A DNA stretch of 8,850 nucleotides. Origin: Candidatus Zixiibacteriota bacterium. GTDB lineage: Bacteria; RBG-13-66-14; B26-G2; WVWN01. The DNA is taken from assembly GCA_030613505.1 (NCBI GenBank), contig JAUWLW010000074.1, positions 1 to 8,850 of the forward strand, written 5' to 3'. The position numbers and the translations under genes were made by a program. The notes beneath the pieces are model-generated. The model did not search any database. It saw nothing but the letters and a program-made list of their open reading frames with translations, and was not told the origin of the DNA. This document shows, piece after piece, positions 5,771 to 8,850 of the stretch (the stretch's first letter is position 1; the number at the start of each line of letters is the position of its first letter).

Positions 5771-5790
5771 CAAGGGGCTTAAGCCCCTTG
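5771..5790 (+). terminator. Perfect palindrome after operon stop codon
   Basis: CAAGGGGCTT and AAGCCCCTTG form a perfect 20-nt palindrome directly after the TAA at 5768-5770. The same CAAGGGGC arm follows the stop of the first operon gene at 4489, there split by an inner hairpin. No T-tract follows, so its role may be 3'-end protection rather than termination. Confidence 0.55.
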
Positions 5791-5804
5791 CCCCCGCGAC
5801 GTGC

Positions 5805-5840
5805 GTAGGGGCCGGCCTTCGGGGCGGCCCTTTATTATTT
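5805..5840 (+). terminator. GTAGGGGC hairpin with UUCG loop and T-rich tail
   Basis: GGGCCG (5809-5814) pairs with CGGCCC (5825-5830), enclosing a CC-TTCG-GG inner stem; CTTTATTATTT follows. It is the likely terminator of the 3862-5770 operon and shares the GTAGGGGC start of the REP-like repeats and of the hairpin at 8047. Confidence 0.65.
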
Positions 5841-5883
5841 CATTTCAGCTCGGCTTATTTTTTCGCGCCGGGATAATTTATGC

Positions 5884-5912
5884 TTGACTAATTTCCGGGG
5901 TTATTCAATAAT
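5884..5912 (+). promoter_or_regulatory. Promoter of leader RNA A
   Basis: TTGACT (5884-5889), a 17-nt spacer and AATAAT (5907-5912) give a good sigma70-type promoter; the start is predicted near 5919. The same arrangement with identical spacing is present at 8104-8132. Confidence 0.8.
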
Positions 5913-5918
5913 GGCTCG

Positions 5919-6074
5919 CGAGGGGGACGCACGCGTAACCGGGCGTACTAATTGAGAGAGGTACGGGCATGCCCGGGTCGGATGAAACGGGGGTTAGAAT
6001 AGGACACGGCGCCACGCGCGCCGCGCGCTGCGAAATACTGCCCAGGTTCGGCTGCATGCCGGCCTGGGGTTTTT
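5919..6074 (+). ncRNA. Structured leader RNA A, possible attenuator or riboswitch
   Basis: This transcribed segment of about 155 nt lies between a promoter and an intrinsic terminator, 46 nt before the barrel gene start. A second copy at 8139-8292 shares short blocks separated by diverged sequence. The first block is CGTAACCGGG. The second is GGGCATGCCCGGGTCGG (5965-5981), identical in both copies. The third is a stem CGGCGC/GCGCCG with differing loops, CACGC here and CTCGC in copy B, followed by TGCGAAATA. Segment AACCGGGC (5937-5944) can pair either with GCCCGG (5971-5976) or with GCCCAGGTT (6040-6048), the 5' arm of the terminator. The second choice would block termination. I recognise no known riboswitch, 6S, SRP, T-box or tmRNA signature. 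It may also be a stand-alone small RNA. Confidence 0.65.
6041..6074 (+). terminator. Rho-independent terminator of leader RNA A
   Basis: CCCAGG (6041-6046) pairs with CCTGGG (6063-6068) and CGGC (6049-6052) with GCCG (6058-6061), loop TGCAT, followed by GTTTTT. The gene start lies 46 nt beyond, so termination here would control the barrel gene. Confidence 0.85.
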
Positions 6075-6120
6075 CTATTACCTAACCCGACGTCGAAGCC
6101 TTAAACGAAAGGGGTGCGAG

Positions 6121-6756
6121 ATGAAGAAGGGAAGCATTTTAATTGCGGCGTGTACGTTAGTAACCATGGCGGCCGCGTGGGCCGCTAACATACCCAACGC
6201 GTTGGATAAGGGCGCATTGCGCTTCGGGCCGATGGCGGTGGCGGCGTTCGGACCGTCCTCATCCTTCGGCGGCGGCGCCGCCCTCTGGGCCCAATATGAC
6301 GGCTCCTGGTTCGGCGTCGACATCCGCCTCGGCGGCCACGTTTTGAAGCCGGAAGCGGGTACCACGACGTCGGTCCGATGGGAAAATGAATATCGTATGT
6401 ATTTCTTCAAAGGGAAATTCCGGCCCTATTTCGCGCCGGCCGTCGGCTTGGGTTATTTCGCTTACGACTACGTCGGCCCCGAACCCTGGTGGGACGAGCA
6501 CCGTGAGCGTTTCCTCCCCATAATAGCGGCCTACTTCGGCGTCCGCTTAAACTCTTTGTCGTCGCCTTTCTACTTCACCTTCGACGGCGGTTACAAATGG
6601 GTTGACGATGACGGCTTCGGTACCTTCCGGAACCATTACTTCTTCGCCCTAACGGAAACGATAGCGCTCCGGACGGGCTTCGAGGCCGCGTTCCGATTCG
6701 AAGAAGCTCAATTCGGCTACGGCTTAGTAGACGTCGGCCCGTCGTTCAGTTTTTAA
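6121..6756 (+). CDS. Outer-membrane beta-barrel protein, exported
   Basis: ATG at 6121 follows AAAGGGG (6108-6114) by six bases and gives a 211-residue protein. The signal peptide covers about 1-22 (M-K-K-G-S, hydrophobic core, A-W-A-A). The mature chain alternates aromatic and small or polar residues in many short strands, for example A-A-L-W-A-Q-Y-D-G-S-W-F-G-V-D-I-R-L, F-R-P-Y-F-A-P-A-V-G-L-G-Y and F-Y-F-T-F-D-G-G-Y-K-W. It ends G-P-S-F-S-F, with the terminal Phe typical of substrates of the BAM insertion machinery. This supports a diderm envelope. An 8-stranded barrel is plausible from length. It lacks the SLGR tag of the other exported proteins, consistent with a different route. Leader RNA A lies just upstream and the zinc-ribbon gene follows. 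No homologue of this barrel is present beside the second leader copy. Confidence 0.83.
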   Translation: MKKGSILIAACTLVTMAAAWAANIPNALDKGALRFGPMAVAAFGPSSSFGGGAALWAQYDGSWFGVDIRLGGHVLKPEAGTTTSVRWENEYRMYFFKGKFRPYFAPAVGLGYFAYDYVGPEPWWDEHRERFLPIIAAYFGVRLNSLSSPFYFTFDGGYKWVDDDGFGTFRNHYFFALTETIALRTGFEAAFRFEEAQFGYGLVDVGPSFSF

Positions 6757-6915
6757 AGGGGGAGGAATGGGAAAAACGAGGGCTTCCGTTTTCATCCTCG
6801 CAAACGCTTCGGCCTCGTAGGCGGAAGGGTTCATGTGCTCGTCCGTGCCGGGTGCCGAACGACGGCGCGTTTCGCCGAATAAGGCGCCGCGCACAATTCA
6901 GTGCCGGAGGTAGCT
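6757..6915 (+). other. Intergenic gap with possible 17-codon ORF
   Basis: ATG at 6767 opens a 17-codon frame ending at TAG 6818-6820, reading M-G-K-T-R-A-S-V-F-I-L-A-N-A-S-A-S. It resembles the start of a signal peptide cut short. The GGGGGAGG stretch is too close to the ATG for good initiation, so a decayed gene start is as likely as a real peptide. GGCGC/GCGCC arms around 6865-6889 may form a hairpin. No promoter is evident, so the next gene is probably cotranscribed with the barrel gene. Confidence 0.3.
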
Positions 6916-7545
6916 ATGAGAACCATATCGGAGAATAAAACCGCCGCAGTCGTGGTCGTAGCGGCCGCGTTGCTCTGGGCGAATTTCGCCTGGGGGACCC
7001 CGGCCGAGGCGCCGGTGGCTGAGGGCGAGGCCGAAATAGCGTCCGTCGAAGACCCCTGGGCGGGCGTTAGGATAAGCGACGCCTACGACGACCTCAGGTG
7101 CCCGTATTGTTGGGGGTATAACGAATTGACGGCGGCGCGGTGCCCCTACTGCGGTCACGAATTCGCGCAGCCGTCGGGCGAGTATACGTATCCGCCGTGG
7201 GTTTTCGTACCCGGCAAGGGGTACTACCGCGAGGGCACGCTGTTGGAGCCGGGAAAGACGAGGAAAGGCTACTCGATCGCGGGGATAGTCCTTACGGCGT
7301 CCGGTCTTGCCGCGGGTGCGCTCGCGGGGGATTACGATAGTGATATTATAGGGGGTATAGCCTTAGGCGCGCTAAGCGTCGGCGTCGGTTTAATCGTATA
7401 CGGCCTCGTTGCCCGTACCGAACCCGTGTACGCTTTCGCGACCGGCGAGTGCTTCGAGCCGTACGAGCGGCCGGCTTTTGCTCTCAGGTCGGCCGATTCT
7501 GAGGGCGCAGCGTTAAAGGTCGAGGTTACGGTGTTGGGTTTTTAA
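6916..7545 (+). CDS. Exported membrane protein with double-CxxC zinc ribbon (copy 1)
   Basis: ATG at 6916 follows GGAGG (6906-6910) at five bases; a GTG at 6901 in the same frame lies upstream of that site and is rejected. The protein has 209 residues. An N-terminal hydrophobic stretch at about 10-26 ends F-A-W-G and looks like a signal peptide or anchor. C-P-Y-C (62-65) and C-P-Y-C (76-79) are spaced by ten residues and form a zinc-ribbon-like or rubredoxin-like knuckle. Then comes an aromatic segment with Y-P-P-W-V-F-V-P-G-K-G-Y-Y. Two membrane segments lie at about 119-138 and 144-166. A C-terminal region of about 40 residues ends V-T-V-L-G-F. If the N-terminus is exported, the metal site is outside the cytoplasm, which is unusual. 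A second copy lies at 8317-8850. I recognise no named family. The role is unknown; metal or redox sensing is a guess. Confidence 0.85.
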   Translation: MRTISENKTAAVVVVAAALLWANFAWGTPAEAPVAEGEAEIASVEDPWAGVRISDAYDDLRCPYCWGYNELTAARCPYCGHEFAQPSGEYTYPPWVFVPGKGYYREGTLLEPGKTRKGYSIAGIVLTASGLAAGALAGDYDSDIIGGIALGALSVGVGLIVYGLVARTEPVYAFATGECFEPYERPAFALRSADSEGAALKVEVTVLGF

Positions 7546-7546
7546 T

Positions 7547-7578
7547 TACGGGGACCGGCGAGTATTCGCGGCCCCGTA
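7547..7578 (+). terminator. Long hairpin after zinc-ribbon gene
   Basis: TACGGGG (7547-7553) and CCCCGTA (7572-7578) form a 7-bp outer stem. CC plus GCGA pair inside with TCGC plus GG around loop GTAT, giving 13 pairs with two single-base bulges. It starts right after the TAA. No T-tract follows, so termination is uncertain. Confidence 0.5.
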
Positions 7579-7692
7579 CGCGAAACGGGCACGGGAGAGC
7601 GGACCGCGAGCGGTGGAAAATAAGGACGCCCTTACGCGGTTCGCCGGATTGGCGGCAAATAGAGTACGGCCTTAAGGCCCGGGAGGTCTGCG

Positions 7693-8025
7693 ATGTCGGC
7701 TAAGTTCGTGCTGCGTACGTTCCGGAACGTAGTATTTCGGGACCGTCCTTATTTCGCCCATCTTACGGTCACGCACCGGGGCGACGGCCGTCGCCGGCTC
7801 CGCCGCGGCCCCCGCCGCGGCCGCGGCGCGCGGCCCGACGAGCTCGACACCGAGGGGATGAAGCAGGTCGTCGACGTTCTCGACCGCATGGGCGTAGCCG
7901 TTTCCTCGACGGGCGCGCGGGTCTACGTCGCCGATTCCCTGAACAACCGTGTCCAATACTTCAAAGATACGGAATATGCGGTAACCCCGACCTCCCTCGG
8001 CCGCGTGAAGGCGCTGTTTAAATAG
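7693..8025 (+). CDS. Small chimeric ORF: basic N-terminus fused to one NHL blade and SLGR tag
   Basis: ATG at 7693 sits six bases after GGGAGG (7681-7686), a strong ribosome site, and encodes 110 residues. Residues 67-90 are the end of an NHL repeat (G-V-A-V-S-S-T-G-A-R-V-Y-V-A-D, N-N-R-V-Q-Y-F). They are followed directly by the tail V-T-P-T-S-L-G-R-V-K-A-L-F-K. Residues 1-66 have no NHL pattern: an arginine-rich stretch (31-48), then D-E-L-D-T-E-G-M-K-Q-V-V-D-V-L-D-R-M. There is no signal peptide, unlike the other intact tagged proteins. The simplest reading is a remnant of a longer NHL gene whose 5' part was deleted and replaced, so it is probably a decaying gene. The ribosome site means it may still be translated. 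The hairpin and leader cassette copy B follow it. Confidence 0.55.
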   Translation: MSAKFVLRTFRNVVFRDRPYFAHLTVTHRGDGRRRLRRGPRRGRGARPDELDTEGMKQVVDVLDRMGVAVSSTGARVYVADSLNNRVQYFKDTEYAVTPTSLGRVKALFK

Positions 8026-8046
8026 GTACCCCGCCAAGCCGGAATC

Positions 8047-8078
8047 GTAGGGGCCGACCTTTAGGTCGGCCCGGTTTA
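8047..8078 (+). terminator. GTAGGGGC hairpin before leader B
   Basis: GGGCCGACCT (8051-8060) and AGGTCGGCCC (8063-8072) form a perfect 10-bp arm pair, followed by GGTTTATC. It corresponds in position and start sequence to 5805-5840, with changed but still complementary arms. It probably ends transcription from the ORF at 7693-8025. Confidence 0.65.
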
Positions 8079-8103
8079 TCCCCCGAGCCGAATTAATTTC
8101 TAC

Positions 8104-8132
8104 TTGACTACTTTAGTCTGGTATTCTATAAT
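8104..8132 (+). promoter_or_regulatory. Promoter of leader RNA B
   Basis: TTGACT (8104-8109), a 17-nt spacer and a perfect TATAAT (8127-8132) predict a start near 8139. This is the strongest-looking promoter in the window on the plus strand. Confidence 0.87.
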
Positions 8133-8138
8133 TGCTCG

Positions 8139-8292
8139 CAAGGAAGCGCGTACACGTAACCGGGTGGACTTACGAAGGGGTTGAAGGGCATGCCCGGGTC
8201 GGGAGAGATAAGTTTAATACAGTACGGCGCCTCGCGCGCCGCGCGTTGCGAAATAATACCCGGGTTCGGCTAATAGCCGGCCTGGGGTTTTT
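8139..8292 (+). ncRNA. Structured leader RNA B, paralogue of leader A
   Basis: It has the same order of blocks as leader A: CGTAACCGGG, the identical GGGCATGCCCGGGTCGG block (8187-8203), the stem CGGCGC-CTCGC-GCGCCG, GCGAAATA and a terminator. AACCGGGT (8158-8165) can pair with GCCCGG (8192-8197) or with ACCCGGGTT (8258-8266), the 5' arm of the terminator. Where copy A has a C-G pair at the end of the latter helix (5944-6040), copy B has U-A (8165-8258), a compensatory change. The segments between blocks, for example 8205-8222, are unrelated to copy A in sequence. It lies 24 nt upstream of the second zinc-ribbon coding region. A reading frame through it (8132-8320) is not a credible gene. Confidence 0.65.
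8259..8292 (+). terminator. Rho-independent terminator of leader RNA B
   Basis: CCCGGG (8259-8264) pairs with CCTGGG (8281-8286) and CGGC (8267-8270) with GCCG (8276-8279), loop TAATA, then GTTTTT. Compared with copy A the loop is entirely different while the stem is kept, with A-U replaced by G-U. Confidence 0.85.
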
Positions 8293-8316
8293 GCTATCCG
8301 GAAAGGGGAACGGGAA

Positions 8317-8850
8317 ATAGCCGATTTCAAAAGAAGCACTCCCCAGGTCCCGGTGGTTTTAGCCGCATTAGTGCTGTGGGTTTCTTTCGCCTGGGGTTTG
8401 CCGGCCGACGCGCCGGCGAGCGAGGCCGAGGTGGCGCCCGAGGACCCCTGGGCCGGCGTCAAGATAAGCGACGCCTACGACGAACTCAGGTGCCCGTATT
8501 GTTGGGGGTATAACGAATTGACGGCGGCGCGGTGCCCCTACTGCGGTCACGAATTCGCGCAGCCGTCGGGCGAGTATACGTATCCGCCGTGGGTCTTCGT
8601 CCCGGGAAAAGGGTATTACCGGGAAGGCACGTTGTTGGAGCCGGGTAAATCCAGGAAAGGCTATTGGATCACGGGGCTGGTCCTTACGGCGTCCGGCCTT
8701 ACCGTGGGTGCGCTCGCCGGGTATTACGGAGGTGATATAGGAGGTGCCATAGCCGCCCTCCCGTGTTTAGCCGTGATAGCCGTCGGCGTCCCCCTGCTCA
8801 TATATGGCCTTGCTACCCGTACCGAGCCGGTGTACGCCTTTGCGAGCGGC
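8317..8850 (+). CDS. Zinc-ribbon membrane protein (copy 2), 3'-partial, no standard start codon
   Basis: The frame aligns without gaps to the copy at 6916 and stays open to the window end (178 codons). It carries the hydrophobic N-terminus ending F-A-W-G, both C-P-Y-C motifs, Y-P-P-W-V-F-V-P-G-K-G-Y-Y and the two membrane segments. At the position of the ATG of copy 1 this copy has ATA (8317-8319), preceded by AAGGGGAACGGGAA. No ATG, GTG or TTG occurs between the terminator and this point in frame. The first standard alternative is GTG at 8353, inside the hydrophobic segment, with only a weak AGGT upstream. It may start at ATA, start late with a shortened signal segment, or be silenced by loss of its start. 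Substitutions elsewhere keep the reading frame, which argues for recent or present function. It is likely controlled by leader RNA B. Confidence 0.7.
   Translation, partial: MADFKRSTPQVPVVLAALVLWVSFAWGLPADAPASEAEVAPEDPWAGVKISDAYDELRCPYCWGYNELTAARCPYCGHEFAQPSGEYTYPPWVFVPGKGYYREGTLLEPGKSRKGYWITGLVLTASGLTVGALAGYYGGDIGGAIAALPCLAVIAVGVPLLIYGLATRTEPVYAFASG

Noticed and set aside
5919-6074. 6S RNA, SRP RNA, T-box or known riboswitch identity for the leader
   Set aside because: I see no GGAAGNAGC SRP loop, no T-box GGUGGNACC, no clear closing stem with a central bubble as in 6S, and no consensus of riboswitch classes I can recall. Two copies beside envelope genes fit a cis-leader better.
8132-8320. 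Frame of 62 codons through leader RNA B
   Set aside because: It starts at the -10 element before the predicted transcript start, crosses the terminator hairpin and has no counterpart in leader A.

Overview
The window is GC-rich bacterial DNA. It carries genes for exported proteins, an outer-membrane-type beta-barrel, classical sigma70-like promoters and strong Shine-Dalgarno sites. This points to a diderm bacterium, probably from a poorly cultured candidate phylum; the sequence alone does not let me name it. Most products are predicted secreted beta-proteins (NHL propellers, another propeller-like family, a jelly-roll-like protein). I see no core housekeeping genes, so this looks like an accessory block for surface or extracellular proteins.

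Layout. 1-880 (+): the 3' part of a six-repeat NHL protein. 2670-1013 (-): two tandem paralogous exported propeller-like proteins behind a consensus promoter. 3547-3002 (-): a TPR protein. 3862-5770 (+): a three-gene operon with its own promoter, encoding an exported beta-domain protein interrupted by an in-frame TGA, a four-repeat NHL protein and a jelly-roll-like protein. 5805-7578 (+): a cassette made of a hairpin, a promoter, a structured leader RNA with terminator, a beta-barrel gene and an exported zinc-ribbon membrane protein. 7693-8850 (+): a small chimeric NHL remnant, then a second copy of the hairpin, promoter, leader RNA and zinc-ribbon gene, this time without the barrel and cut by the window end.

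Three things stand out. (1) Six different proteins end, exactly at the C-terminus, in one short motif with consensus P-[TA]-S-[LV]-G-R-[VI]-[KR]-[AV]-L-[FY]-x. The intact members have signal peptides, so the motif looks like an uncharacterised sorting or anchoring tag. (2) The first gene of the + operon has an in-frame TGA in a W-C-G-T-[TGA] context. It is followed at a suitable distance by a hairpin with a GGUC apical loop, so it is a candidate selenoprotein with a nonsense mutation as the alternative. (3) A leader RNA of about 155 nt occurs twice. Each copy has a 17-nt-spaced promoter, a Rho-independent terminator and a covarying alternative pairing that could act as an antiterminator, which suggests an undescribed attenuator or riboswitch-like element.

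Intergenic regions are full of palindromic REP-like elements starting GTAGGGGC, mostly placed just after stop codons. The two zinc-ribbon copies share a 110-bp perfectly identical core inside much more diverged flanks, which suggests gene conversion.
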